Source of the DNA: Chryseobacterium sp. c4a
GTDB taxonomy: Bacteria; Bacteroidota; Bacteroidia; Flavobacteriales; Weeksellaceae
Length of the DNA: 64,000 nucleotides
Direction of reading: 5' to 3'
Assembly: GCF_009900745.1 (NCBI RefSeq)
Contig: NZ_WXVU01000008.1
Coordinates: 62,001-126,000, forward strand
Every line of letters starts with the position of its first letter. Within the stretch, counting starts at the first letter, position 1. Positions 37,434-45,821 of this stretch are shown here, in pieces. The notes under the pieces were generated by a model. The model did no database searches. It saw only the letters and a list, made by a program, of their open reading frames with translations, and was not told the origin of the DNA. The translations under genes and the position numbers were made by a program.

Positions 37434-37847
37434 ATGAAAAAATTACTATTTCTATTATTTTCGCTTGCATTCACCGTATGCTTTTCTCAGGAAAATAAAA
37501 CGGAAATTCCTCCAACACATGATCACTCCAGAGATCAGTTTGTCCCGGAAGATCGTAAACTGGCAGAATATCCTGGTGGAATAAGTGTATTTATGCAAGA
37601 AGTCGCAGGTAAAATAAGGACAAATAAAATAAAAAGTCCGAAAGGAAAGATAAAAGCCAAAGCAAAATTTGCAGTGAATGTTTCAGGAGAAATAGAAAAG
37701 ATTTCTGTAACAGGAGATAATGAAGATTTTAATAAAGAAATCGAAAGAGCTATTACCTCTACACGTAAGAAGTGGAAACCGGAAGAATACAAGGGGACAC
37801 CTGTATTAAGCTGGTATAACCTCCCTTTCACCATGAATATTGATTAA
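37434..37847 (+). CDS. Exported protein with TonB-C-terminus-like domain
   Basis: 137 residues with a signal peptide (MKKLLFLLFSLAFTVCFSQ). LAEYPGGISVFMQEVAGKI is the E-x-P-G-G-x-x-A/V-F motif typical of the Bacteroidota TonB-CTD proteins, followed by KAKFAVNVSGEIEKISVTGDNEDFNKEIERAI, KKWKPEEYKGTPV and a final LPFTMNID strand. No transmembrane anchor or Pro-rich linker, so not an energy transducer by itself. It forms a compact plus-strand run with the next three genes (gaps 3, -4 and 10 nt). Confidence 0.83.
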   Translation: MKKLLFLLFSLAFTVCFSQENKTEIPPTHDHSRDQFVPEDRKLAEYPGGISVFMQEVAGKIRTNKIKSPKGKIKAKAKFAVNVSGEIEKISVTGDNEDFNKEIERAITSTRKKWKPEEYKGTPVLSWYNLPFTMNID

Positions 37848-37850
37848 AAA

Positions 37851-38486
37851 ATGCTCTCAGCCAAAAGAAATATCACATTTATTAAGATCCTTCTCATCAT
37901 AGGGTTTGTGTATTTCTTTTGGCTGATGTTTAGCATTACCCTTGAATATATTCCCATTACTCCCAATGTCAGCTTTTTAATGATTAAGCAGACTGAAGTG
38001 GAACAAAGACCTGAATATCTCTATTTCTTCTTTACCCATGTCTATACCAGTATTTTTGTACTTCTTTCTGGATTTCTGGCTATAATTCGGAAAGATTTTG
38101 GATTGAAAAACTTCCACAGGAACATGGGAAAGTCCTATATTTTTTTCATTTTAATTTTGGCAGCACCTTCAGGACTTTATATGGGATTTTTTGCCAATGG
38201 AGGAATTTTTTCAAAGATTTCATTCGTTATTCTGGGCTTTTTATGGTGGTTTTCTACTTTCAAAGCTTATCAGCTGGCCAGACAAAAAAGGTTTAAAGAG
38301 CACAAGCAATGGATGTGGCGGAGTTTTGCTTTTACATTATCAGCCATCACATTACGAATGTGGAAAGTTATTATCGTATATTTATTTCATCCCAATCCCA
38401 TGGATGTTTACCAAATCATTGCATGGCTGGGCTGGATTCCCAATATCCTTTTAATTGAATACCTAATTACAAAAAAACAGATATGA
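37851..38486 (+). CDS. DUF2306 membrane protein
   Basis: 211 residues with about six hydrophobic segments (about 10-32, 58-78, 92-112, 118-136, 155-178 and 185-205). FHRNMGK after the second segment and EHKQWMWRSFAFTLSAITLRMWK are the conserved His-bearing motifs of the DUF2306 family of inner-membrane proteins, whose function is not established. It starts 3 nt after the TonB-CTD-like gene and overlaps the next gene by 4 nt (ATGA), so translation is likely coupled. Confidence 0.87.
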   Translation: MLSAKRNITFIKILLIIGFVYFFWLMFSITLEYIPITPNVSFLMIKQTEVEQRPEYLYFFFTHVYTSIFVLLSGFLAIIRKDFGLKNFHRNMGKSYIFFILILAAPSGLYMGFFANGGIFSKISFVILGFLWWFSTFKAYQLARQKRFKEHKQWMWRSFAFTLSAITLRMWKVIIVYLFHPNPMDVYQIIAWLGWIPNILLIEYLITKKQI

Positions 38487-39400
38487 AAATTTTAAATTAC
38501 ACCTTCGTTTCCTTGCTTGCTGTTTCCCTGATAAGCTGTAAGAAAGACGGAAAAACAAATGAATCCAACAAAGATTCCCTGACAGCCAAAAAGGACTCTG
38601 TGATCATTCCTGAAGTTCATAAAGAATATTACGGAGTATATATCGGTGATTTTGCAGGAATGGAAAAAATGGTTGATAATGTAGACGGAGCTGAATACAA
38701 TGAGAATGTTTACAAAAAAATCTCCCTGAAAATCAATAGAATTACCAAAGACAGCGTGTATGGGCAAAGTATAGTGAATGGCAACCAACGCCCTGTAAGA
38801 GGTGTTTTCAACGAAACTACAAAATCTTTTGTGCTGGATGAACCCGGCAGCAATAAAACCGATGGCAGATTCGAGGTAAAACTGAACGGAGACAGCTTAA
38901 CTGGAAAATGGAACGCTTTCAACAAGAATGCTGTGAAAGCTCCTCTTAAATCCCTCAAGCTCATCAAAAAGGACTTTGTTTATAATCCAAACTTTATGCT
39001 TGATCCGGATTCTAATCTAGTGGACTGGAACAATCCTAAAAATTTTGTAGAAAAGTATACTGACAGTGATGGAAAGACCGAAAGCTACACCACATCCAAA
39101 AACCGTGTTGCTTCAGATGCTGTTTTTAAACTGAATGCCTCTAAACAGAAGCTAAGCGAAAAGGATCTTAAAAACCTGAGAAAACTAGACATGGAGATTA
39201 TCAAAAATTCAGTATTTGCAAGACATGGCTATTCCTTTAAAAAAGAAACTTACAGGGATTTCTTCGAGCAAACGGATTGGTATATTCCTGTTTCCAACAA
39301 TGTAGATAAAGATCTTTCACCAATGGAAAAGGATAATGTAGCCTTACTTAACCGCTTTATCAAGTATGCGGAAGATAAATATGACAGTTTCGGAAGATAA
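38483..39400 (+). CDS. Lipoprotein with YARHG domain
   Basis: 305 residues. Lipobox LISC gives a lipidated Cys at about residue 19 (MKILNYTFVSLLAVSLISCKK). The C-terminal 75 residues contain LDMEIIKNSVFARHGYSFKK, DFFEQTDWYIPV, LSPMEKDNVALLNRF, the YARHG domain (here FARHG), a small extracellular or periplasmic domain of unknown role. The part before it has beta strands with YYGVYIGDFAGME. Overlaps the DUF2306 gene by 4 nt. Confidence 0.9.
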   Translation: MKILNYTFVSLLAVSLISCKKDGKTNESNKDSLTAKKDSVIIPEVHKEYYGVYIGDFAGMEKMVDNVDGAEYNENVYKKISLKINRITKDSVYGQSIVNGNQRPVRGVFNETTKSFVLDEPGSNKTDGRFEVKLNGDSLTGKWNAFNKNAVKAPLKSLKLIKKDFVYNPNFMLDPDSNLVDWNNPKNFVEKYTDSDGKTESYTTSKNRVASDAVFKLNASKQKLSEKDLKNLRKLDMEIIKNSVFARHGYSFKKETYRDFFEQTDWYIPVSNNVDKDLSPMEKDNVALLNRFIKYAEDKYDSFGR

Positions 39401-39410
39401 ATTTTAATCC

Positions 39411-39824
39411 ATGGCAAAATCCTTTCTTTTTATTCTGATTTTCTGGGTCGCTTATACAAATGCTCAGAGTGATTCAACTACAGCTCCGAAGGCCCAACCT
39501 ACGAGCCCTGTTGAATCTGCTCCACGTAAGACTCCGGAATTTCCCGGCGGACACAAAGCCTTCGTAACTAAAGTTCTTAAGAACTTCCGAACCTCACCAC
39601 TGGTAAAGGCTGAAATTATGAGAGCAAAAGCTTCTGCCAACTTTATCGTAGATACAGAAGGCAATATGGTTGATATCAAAATAGAATCCTATGAACACAC
39701 CATGGTAAGAGATGAATTTCTGAGAGCTCTTAAAATGGTAAAAACAAAGTGGATTCCTGCTGAACAGGATGGCAAAAAGGTCAGCAGTGTGATGCGACAG
39801 CCGTTGGTTTTTAATTTGAGATAG
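39411..39824 (+). CDS. Exported protein with TonB-C-terminus-like domain
   Basis: 137 residues, signal peptide MAKSFLFILIFWVAYTNAQ. TPEFPGGHKAFVTKVLKNF again gives the x-E-F-P-G-G-x-x-A-F motif, followed by SANFIVDTEGNMVDIKIES, TKWIPAEQDGKKV and a final QPLVFNLR strand. Its 3' end overlaps the convergent DUF2809 gene by 14 nt. It belongs to the same compact run as 37434-39400. Function unknown. Confidence 0.83.
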   Translation: MAKSFLFILIFWVAYTNAQSDSTTAPKAQPTSPVESAPRKTPEFPGGHKAFVTKVLKNFRTSPLVKAEIMRAKASANFIVDTEGNMVDIKIESYEHTMVRDEFLRALKMVKTKWIPAEQDGKKVSSVMRQPLVFNLR

Positions 39825-40209
39825 TCTGTTGTGGTTCTGAATTATTAATCTTAGCCCAAATAAAAAGTAACAAACAACCAGCAGCGTAACACAATATATC
39901 AATCCACGAAAAAGAATTTCCAACCACAATATACATCAGGCTTCCTTCCGGGAAGCCTAATATTTCTGCAATCTTGAAATATTGAGCCACCTCTATACAA
40001 CAGGAAAAAATTAAAATTCCAAGAATAAGTTTTTCGTTGTTTACCTTGAAAAAGCTTTTCACTAAGGTATAAAGAAGCATTACCACAATCACATCTCCAA
40101 GATAAGCCCGTACAAAGAAAATATCTTTCAATTTGGTTGCAATCAGAACTTCGATAAGGAATATAAAAATGGAAAGAAGAAGGTATTTCAGGCTAAATTT
40201 GAATTTCAT
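39811..40209 (-). CDS. DUF2809 membrane protein
   Basis: 132 residues with four hydrophobic segments. FFVRAYLGDVIVVMLLYTLVKSFF near residues 30-54 and IEVAQYFKIAEILGF, NSFSWIDILCYAAGCLLLFIW further on are the pattern of the DUF2809 family (conserved GD and F-W-x-D motifs). Function unknown. Convergent with, and overlapping by 14 nt, the gene at 39411. Confidence 0.85.
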   Translation of the reverse strand: MKFKFSLKYLLLSIFIFLIEVLIATKLKDIFFVRAYLGDVIVVMLLYTLVKSFFKVNNEKLILGILIFSCCIEVAQYFKIAEILGFPEGSLMYIVVGNSFSWIDILCYAAGCLLLFIWAKINNSEPQQTISN

Positions 40210-40519
40210 AGGTATGTTGTTGTATTAAAAATATTTTTTCACAGTCATATTATGACAGTTTCCTCGATCTATCATTACAATAGAATCTATTGGGAATACC
40301 ACAAAAATAATAAGTTTTAAATTCCTGACAATAGTGATAAAAACGAATGATATAATTAATCATAAGAGGATTCTATTAAAGTATAAAATTTTCTAAACAG
40401 ACTCAAAAATATACCATAAAACACTATAATCTACCACATTACACTTTTATATTTTTTCACAATTCGTAGATTTAATTGAATATTTTTGTATATTTGAATA
40501 CAACCAAAACTAATTTATT
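40210..40519. other. AT-rich intergenic region before the peptide cluster
   Basis: About 310 bp between divergent genes. Apart from the TATATTTG box at 40489-40496 I see no gene, repeat or RNA structure in it. Confidence 0.55.
40489..40496 (+). promoter_or_regulatory. Putative -7 box of the leader-peptide cluster
   Basis: TATATTTG, 23 nt before the first peptide start at 40520. No clear TTTG is found 19-21 nt further upstream. Confidence 0.55.
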
Positions 40520-40678
40520 ATGAAAAAATCAAACATTCAAAAGAAAAGATTAACTAAGATTGAATTAAAGGAAATCAACGGTGGAATTCTTCCATCTTGC
40601 CTGAGAGGTTTCTGCTATATTCCTGAAACAGGTGAGTTCGTAAGAGGTCTTGTAGCACAAGACGGATCTTGCTGTTAA
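40520..40678 (+). CDS. Bacteriocin-like leader peptide 1
   Basis: 52 residues. Leader KKSNIQKKRLTKIELKEINGG is followed by a 31-residue core, ILPSCLRGFCY to QDGSCC, with four Cys. The double-glycine end is typical of peptides cut by C39-peptidase transporters. First of six paralogues in tandem, and a close relative of the second (shared GFC, V-x-G-L-V-A-x-D-G and CC). Confidence 0.85.
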   Translation: MKKSNIQKKRLTKIELKEINGGILPSCLRGFCYIPETGEFVRGLVAQDGSCC

Positions 40679-40702
40679 GTAAAAAAATCAAACCCAATAC
40701 TC

Positions 40703-40861
40703 ATGAAAAACTCAAATATTCAAAAAAGAAAATTGACTAAAAGTGAATTAAGGGAAATCAACGGTGCAGGCCCTCCATACTGCCCGAAAGGCTTTTGTAA
40801 AGTTCCTGGTTTAGATAGAATGGTAAAAGGTCTTGTAGCGAAAGATGGATACTGCTGCTAA
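40703..40861 (+). CDS. Bacteriocin-like leader peptide 2
   Basis: 52 residues. Leader ends LTKSELREINGA; core GPPYCPKGFCKVPG to VAKDGYCC, four Cys, including the conserved x-G-F-C and terminal CC. INGA replaces the INGG of peptides 1 and 3. Begins 24 nt after peptide 1. Confidence 0.85.
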   Translation: MKNSNIQKRKLTKSELREINGAGPPYCPKGFCKVPGLDRMVKGLVAKDGYCC

Positions 40862-40884
40862 ACAACATCTTAAACTAAATTATC

Positions 40885-41040
40885 ATGAAAAAATCAAACA
40901 TTCAAAAGAAAAAATTGACTAAAAGTGAATTAAGACAAATTAATGGCGGTGCTTCAGAAATCTGCGCTGGAACATGTTTTTGTAATATTGACGGTGAAAT
41001 ATCAATAAGAGCATGTACGGCTAAGGGAAGATGCTGTTAA
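40885..41040 (+). CDS. Bacteriocin-like leader peptide 3
   Basis: 51 residues. Leader KKLTKSELRQINGG; core ASEICAGTCFCNIDGEIS to AKGRCC has six Cys, two more than peptides 1 and 2 (C-x3-C-x-C, C, CC). A hairpin terminator follows, so peptides 1-3 may be one transcript. Confidence 0.84.
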   Translation: MKKSNIQKKKLTKSELRQINGGASEICAGTCFCNIDGEISIRACTAKGRCC

Positions 41041-41059
41041 TCACACTCAATAAAAATCC

Positions 41060-41094
41060 AATGTGATCGGAGTGATCTTCGATCACATTTTATA
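41060..41094 (+). terminator. Hairpin between peptides 3 and 4
   Basis: ATGTGATCG and CGATCACAT pair across about 10 nt, followed by TTTTAT. Probably a terminator, with a weak T tract. Confidence 0.65.
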
Positions 41095-41183
41095 AGGTCT
41101 CTCCTTCAAAAGAATATTTATGGAGCAATACCCTAAATTGCCGCCTGTAAAAATACACTTAAACTATTTAAAACTAAATCATT

Positions 41184-41342
41184 ATGAAAAAATCAACCGT
41201 TCAAAAAAAGAAACTTACAAAGAAAGAAATGAAGACTATTAACGGAGCCGGAACCATCTGTCCAATAGTATTCAGCTGTATAGATCATACAGGAAATGAG
41301 CAATATGGAGTGTATGGAATTCAAGATGGCCCTTGCTGCTAA
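41184..41342 (+). CDS. Bacteriocin-like leader peptide 4
   Basis: 52 residues. Leader KKKLTKKEMKTINGA; core GTICPIVFSCIDHTGNEQ to IQDGPCC with four Cys. The F-S-C replaces F-C. It lies 143 nt after peptide 3. Confidence 0.84.
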   Translation: MKKSTVQKKKLTKKEMKTINGAGTICPIVFSCIDHTGNEQYGVYGIQDGPCC

Positions 41343-41392
41343 TATAATTCAGAAATTTCAACCAAAAATCAAATCTCATTAACATTATTCTT

Positions 41393-41560
41393 ATGAAAAC
41401 AACACCAAAACTTCAGAAGAGAAAGCTTGCCAAAAAGGAACTAAAAAATATTATCGGAAGCGGAAGTGATAGCTGCTACGATGGATTTTGCCGTACGGGA
41501 ATAGATGAACCATGGCAGCTTGGGGCTGGAGATCAACATGGATTCTGCTGCCAACTTTAG
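41393..41560 (+). CDS. Bacteriocin-like leader peptide 5 (divergent)
   Basis: 55 residues. Leader LQKRKLAKKELKNIIGSG: the N-G-G is replaced by I-G-S-G. Core DSCYDGFCRTGIDEPW to GFCCQL keeps C-x-D/G-G-F-C and the CC, but two residues (QL) follow the CC. The most divergent member of the cluster. Confidence 0.8.
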   Translation: MKTTPKLQKRKLAKKELKNIIGSGSDSCYDGFCRTGIDEPWQLGAGDQHGFCCQL

Positions 41561-41583
41561 AACTTCCAAATAAATTAAGAAAT

Positions 41584-41748
41584 ATGAAAAAATCAGTCAC
41601 TCAAAAGAAAAAGCTTACCAAAACTGAGCTTAAAGAAATCAGTGGTGGTGCTAAAGCCAACTGTGCAGAAGACCTATGCAAACTTAGAGGAGTAAGCAGT
41701 CATTTTATGATTATTGGCCCTAGAGGTAAAGACGGATATTGCTGTTAA
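41584..41748 (+). CDS. Bacteriocin-like leader peptide 6
   Basis: 54 residues. Leader KKKLTKTELKEISGG; core AKANCAEDLCKLRG to KDGYCC with four Cys. The start is the ATG with the family's MKKS beginning; a longer in-frame start upstream would run into peptide 5. Terminator directly downstream. Confidence 0.85.
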   Translation: MKKSVTQKKKLTKTELKEISGGAKANCAEDLCKLRGVSSHFMIIGPRGKDGYCC

Positions 41749-41765
41749 GCAAGTAGCTAACTTAT

Positions 41766-41810
41766 AAAAAGAAAAATGATTGGATTACTTCCAGTCATTT
41801 TTCTTTTTAT
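41766..41810 (+). terminator. Intrinsic terminator of the peptide cluster
   Basis: Long A/T-rich stem AAAAAGAAAAATGA / TCATTTTTCTTTTT with an inner TGG/CCA extension, 17 nt after peptide 6. Confidence 0.85.
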
Positions 41811-41835
41811 ATTATTCAAATTGTTTACCTATTTC

Positions 41836-41843
41836 TATATTTG
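41836..41843 (+). promoter_or_regulatory. Putative -7 box upstream of 41859
   Basis: TATATTTG, 15 nt before the start codon at 41859. A TTG 12 nt upstream is too close for a -33 box. Confidence 0.45.
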
Positions 41844-41858
41844 TAAAAATCAAAAAAC

Positions 41859-42320
41859 ATGAATAAGCTTGCTTTATTACTATCCTTTATTCCCTTTTCT
41901 TTCTTATACAGCCAGGATACTCCTCCTCTCGGCGCTCCCCCTCCTTCTGTACCTCGGTCTCAACAATATATCGACCCTGAAATGATTATCCATACAAAGG
42001 TTGATCAAAAAGCAAAAATAAAACAGAAAAATTATTGGGTCTTTTTTGATTACAGTGTTTATGATGGTGAAAAGATGCCTACCGACAATAATTTTAAATT
42101 ATCTTTTGTTTCAGAAATTGACGGGTCAATATCAAGAATTGAAATTAAAGATCCTATCGACTCCAATACTAAAGGGGAACTTATGAGATGCATGAAAAAT
42201 TTCGCTATAACAAAAGCTTTTGAACCAGCCATTTTAAATGGCCAGAAAGTAAGATCGCTTGTAAAATATACTGTAGTCTTTGACTTTCCTAATTCTACCT
42301 ACAAATTTATAGAAGAATAA
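41859..42320 (+). CDS. Exported protein with TonB-C-terminus-like domain
   Basis: 153 residues, signal peptide MNKLALLLSFIPFSFLYSQ. A Pro-rich stretch (DTPPLGAPPPSVPRSQ) is followed by FKLSFVSEIDGSISRIEIKD, MRCMKNFAITKAFEPAILNGQKV and a VKYTVVFDFP strand, the TonB-CTD pattern but with the E-x-P-G-G motif absent. Between its own promoter-like box and a strong shared terminator. Most divergent of the five such proteins in the window. Confidence 0.78.
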   Translation: MNKLALLLSFIPFSFLYSQDTPPLGAPPPSVPRSQQYIDPEMIIHTKVDQKAKIKQKNYWVFFDYSVYDGEKMPTDNNFKLSFVSEIDGSISRIEIKDPIDSNTKGELMRCMKNFAITKAFEPAILNGQKVRSLVKYTVVFDFPNSTYKFIEE

Positions 42321-42323
42321 GTG

Positions 42324-42361
42324 AAAAAAAATGATTGGATTACCCTCCAATCATTTTTTTT
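42324..42361. terminator. Bidirectional terminator between the TonB-CTD-like gene and mutS
   Basis: AAAAAAATGATTGGA / TCCAATCATTTTTTT stem with a 6-nt loop, T-runs on both strands. It overlaps the last codons of mutS. Confidence 0.9.
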
Positions 42362-44928
42362 ATGGCGTTGAGCTTCATTAAAGCTTCAATCGGTGTTAAA
42401 GTATTGATATCAATTTTGGTAAGCTCTTCCCGGATATTTTCCAGAACAGGATCATCCAGTTGGAAGAAAGAAAGCTGCATATTTTCTTCTGTTACCCTTT
42501 TGATATTCTCGGAAGTTCCTCCGTTCTGAGTTCTGCTTGCCTCAAGCGTTTTCAGAATCTCATTGGCTCTGTTCACCACTTTTGCAGGCATTCCTGCCAG
42601 CTTAGCCACATGAATACCAAAGCTATGCTCACTTCCTCCCGGAACCAGCTTTCTCAGGAAAATAATATTTCCTTTATTTTCCTGGATAGAAACATGGAAA
42701 TTCTTTACTCTTTCAAAGTTTACAGTCATCTCATTCAGTTCGTGATAATGAGTCGCAAACAAAGTCTTTGCTTGGGTAGTATGCTGATGAAGATATTCTG
42801 CAATGGCCCATGCAATGGAAACCCCATCATAGGTAGAAGTTCCACGCCCGATTTCATCTAAAAGGATAAGGCTTCTTTCTGAAATATTATTCAAAATGTT
42901 GGCGGCCTCATTCATTTCCACCATGAAAGTAGATTCACCGGCAGAAATATTATCTGTTGCTCCTACTCTTGTAAAGATTTTATCCAGCATTCCAATTTCT
43001 GCATGTTTTGCGGGTACAAAACTTCCAATCTGAGCCAAAAGACAAACGATAGCCGTCTGACGCAAAATCGCCGATTTACCGGCCATGTTAGGCCCTGTAA
43101 CCATGATAATCTGCTGAGAATCTTTATCCAAGAAGATATCGTTCGGAATATATTTTTCCCCTAAAGGAAGAGCATTTTCAATAATCGGATGTCTTGCTTC
43201 TTTCAGATCAATTGCATACCCATCATTCAGAATAGGCTTCGTATAACTTTCAGAAACAGCTAATTCTGACAATCCTGCAGCAACATCAAGCTGTGCAATA
43301 ATATTGGAATTTCCTTGGATCTGATCAATATAAACCATTGTTTCAGCACATACATTTCTGTAGAGCTGGCTTTCCAGAACTCCTATCTTCTCTTCAGCAC
43401 CAAGGATCTGGCTTTCATATTCCTTTAATTCTTCAGTAATGTATCGCTCCGCATTCACAAGGGTCTGCTTTCTTACCCAGTCATCCGGAACTTTATCTTT
43501 ATGAGTATTTCGGACTTCAATATAATATCCGAAAACGTTATTAAAATCAATTTTAAGACTTGAAATACCTGTTCTTTCGATTTCTCTCTGGCACATTTCA
43601 TCTAAGAATCCTCGTCCTTTGCTCTGAAGGTTTCTTAATCTGTCTAATTCTTCAGAAACACCGTCTTTAATTACATTTCCTTTGGCAATACTTACCGGAA
43701 GTTCTTCATTAAGGTGATTTTGTAAAAACTTGATCAATTCTTCAAGATCAAACAGAGGCTCTAACCATGCCAACACATCCGCATGAGGATGCAGTAAAGC
43801 TTTGATTTTATGAATATTGATTAAACTTTGACGAAGATGTCCAAATTCCCTAGGTGATATTTTTTCAACAGCCAGTTTTCCCATCAATCGGTCTAAGTCA
43901 GAAATTGACTTTAACAGCTGTCCTATTTCATATTTAAGATGATCGTTCTCGTTTAAGAAATCAATCAGGGAAAGTCTTCTTGCAATTTCATCTACCGATT
44001 TTAAAGGAAGAATAATCCTTCTTCTCAGCAACCTTCCTCCCATCGGAGTTGAGGTTTTATCAATAATATCCAGCAATGATTTCCCTTGTGGATTACTTGG
44101 ATAAACGATCTCCAGGTTTCTTAGGGTAAAGTTATCCATCATCAGATAATCTTCCTGAGGAATGATCTGAAGTTTAGTAATGTGGGAAAGCAAATTATGA
44201 TGGGTATCCTCTACCAGATAAGCAAAAATAGCTCCAGCTGCTGTAATGGCTAACGGAAGATTTTCTACGCCAAATCCTTTTAAAGAATTGGTTTTAAAAT
44301 GATTGGTTAATTTCTCGTAGGCAAAATTATATTGAAATGCCCAGTCTTCAAGTTTAAAGGCATTTTTAGTTCTGATCTGTTCAGGAATCTGTACACTTCT
44401 CTGGAAAATGATTTCACTTGGATCAAAAGTGTTGATAATATGCAGTAGTTTTTCAAGGTTACCCTCACTTACCAAAAACTCTCCGGTAGAAATATCTACT
44501 AAAGCAATTCCATATTTCTCTTTTTCTTTGTGCAGAGAAAGCAGAAAATTGTTTTTCTTGGAATTTAAAACCTGATCATTAAAGGTTACCCCTGGTGTTA
44601 CCAATTCCGTAACCCCTCTTTTTACAATTCCTTTGACCATTTTAGGGTCTTCCAACTGGTCGCAGATGGCCACTCTCATTCCTGCTCTCACCAATTTTGG
44701 AAGATAAGAATCTATGGAGTGATGGGGAAATCCTGCCAATTCAACACTTCCTTCACCATTATTCCTTTTAGTAAGAACAATCCCTAATATTTGGGACGTT
44801 TTCACAGCATCTTGCCCAAAAGTTTCATAAAAGTCTCCTACTCTGAAAAGTAAAAGCGCATCAGGGTATTTTCCCTTGATGGTGTTGTACTGAGTCATTA
44901 ATGGAGTTTCCTTCTTCGATTTTGCCAT
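42340..44928 (-). CDS. mutS: DNA mismatch repair protein MutS
   Basis: 862 residues, full length for MutS, which binds mismatches and starts methyl-independent repair with MutL. Mismatch-recognition motif F33-Y34-E35 in GDFYETFG, connector and lever domains, then the ABC ATPase with Walker A GPNMAGKS (612-619), the signature region STFMVEM and Walker B LILLDEIGRGTSTYDG, and the family's FATHYHEL. The C-terminal helix-turn-helix is present (NRANEILKTLE). The window shows no MutL nearby. It is transcribed toward and ends inside the bidirectional terminator. Confidence 0.98.
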   Translation of the reverse strand: MAKSKKETPLMTQYNTIKGKYPDALLLFRVGDFYETFGQDAVKTSQILGIVLTKRNNGEGSVELAGFPHHSIDSYLPKLVRAGMRVAICDQLEDPKMVKGIVKRGVTELVTPGVTFNDQVLNSKKNNFLLSLHKEKEKYGIALVDISTGEFLVSEGNLEKLLHIINTFDPSEIIFQRSVQIPEQIRTKNAFKLEDWAFQYNFAYEKLTNHFKTNSLKGFGVENLPLAITAAGAIFAYLVEDTHHNLLSHITKLQIIPQEDYLMMDNFTLRNLEIVYPSNPQGKSLLDIIDKTSTPMGGRLLRRRIILPLKSVDEIARRLSLIDFLNENDHLKYEIGQLLKSISDLDRLMGKLAVEKISPREFGHLRQSLINIHKIKALLHPHADVLAWLEPLFDLEELIKFLQNHLNEELPVSIAKGNVIKDGVSEELDRLRNLQSKGRGFLDEMCQREIERTGISSLKIDFNNVFGYYIEVRNTHKDKVPDDWVRKQTLVNAERYITEELKEYESQILGAEEKIGVLESQLYRNVCAETMVYIDQIQGNSNIIAQLDVAAGLSELAVSESYTKPILNDGYAIDLKEARHPIIENALPLGEKYIPNDIFLDKDSQQIIMVTGPNMAGKSAILRQTAIVCLLAQIGSFVPAKHAEIGMLDKIFTRVGATDNISAGESTFMVEMNEAANILNNISERSLILLDEIGRGTSTYDGVSIAWAIAEYLHQHTTQAKTLFATHYHELNEMTVNFERVKNFHVSIQENKGNIIFLRKLVPGGSEHSFGIHVAKLAGMPAKVVNRANEILKTLEASRTQNGGTSENIKRVTEENMQLSFFQLDDPVLENIREELTKIDINTLTPIEALMKLNAIKKMIGG

Positions 44929-45051
44929 AGTAAAAAATGAGCCCCAAATTTAAAAAAATAAATCCAGGGTAGCAGAATTGTTTATCGGTTTATCCCTGAA
45001 TAACTTTTCCCTATCGGGAATTAATTGTATTTTCACCATAAAATCACATCC

Positions 45052-45582
45052 ATGGAATTTCCTGTTTTAGAAACCGAAAGACTTATCTTACGACAACTCA
45101 CCCTTCATGACACCCAAGATCTGTTTGAATATTTCTCTCTTGATGAGGTTATGGAATATTATGATCTTGAAACTTTTAAAGTACATGAAGATGCACAGCG
45201 TATCATTCAGCACTTCAATGGTGAATTTGAGAAAGGAAAGGGATTCCGTTGGGCTTTACAGCTGAAATCTAATGGCAAAGTGATTGGCACATGCGGTTAT
45301 CATAACTGGTATCGTGAGCATTTCAGAGCAGAAGTAGGATATGAACTTAATCCTCTTTTCTGGAAAAAATCTTATATGAAAGAAGCTATTCTTCCTATTC
45401 TGACCTATGGTTTTGAAAGCATGAGATTACACCGTGTGGATGCCTTCATAGATCCGGCCAATATTGCTTCTGAAAAGCTTTTAACTTCAATCAATTTTCA
45501 GGAAGAAGGTATACTTAGAGACTACTTCTTCGAAAAAGGAAAGTTTGTGGATGCTAAAATCTTTGGACTGATTAATAGATAG
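45052..45582 (+). CDS. GNAT acetyltransferase (RimJ-like)
   Basis: 176 residues. ETERLILRQLTLHDTQDLFEYF at the start, then WALQLKSNGKVIGTCGYHNW, AEVGYELNPLFWKKSYMKEAI, MRLHRVDAFIDPANIASEKLLTSINFQEEGILRDYF: the RimJ/RimL-type GNAT pattern. It would transfer acetyl from acetyl-CoA to a protein N-terminus or small molecule. The first ATG starting MEFPV is chosen; an upstream TTG would add nine residues unlike the family. Confidence 0.92.
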   Translation: MEFPVLETERLILRQLTLHDTQDLFEYFSLDEVMEYYDLETFKVHEDAQRIIQHFNGEFEKGKGFRWALQLKSNGKVIGTCGYHNWYREHFRAEVGYELNPLFWKKSYMKEAILPILTYGFESMRLHRVDAFIDPANIASEKLLTSINFQEEGILRDYFFEKGKFVDAKIFGLINR

Positions 45583-45591
45583 CATACTTTT

Positions 45592-45821
45592 TAAGGCTGG
45601 AAGCTAGAAGAAGGAAGCTGGAAGTTACTATTTGGCAGGAGACTTCTACAGAATTGTAATAAAAATATAAGAGATTCTTCCTTCGTCAGAAATCGAAGAT
45701 TCGGTGTAGCCAATGACAATGACACAACATATAAGAATCAAATACTTATTAGGAAGGCTTATACTGACTTTTCGGCAAGAACAACTTCCATCTTCCCGCT
45801 CCCATCTTCCAACCTAATAAT
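45592..45821. repeat. Dispersed GGAAGCTGGAAGTT-family element, copy B
   Basis: Left end GGCTGGAAGCTAGAAGAAGG then GAAGCTGGAAGTTACTATTTGG; right end AACAACTTCCATCTTCCCGC. Ends are inverted. Fills the gap between a plus- and a minus-strand gene. Confidence 0.6.

Noticed and set aside
40520..41748. Complete bacteriocin operon
   Set aside because: Only the peptide genes are present; no transporter, immunity or modification gene is found within several kb, so a full biosynthetic locus is not claimed.
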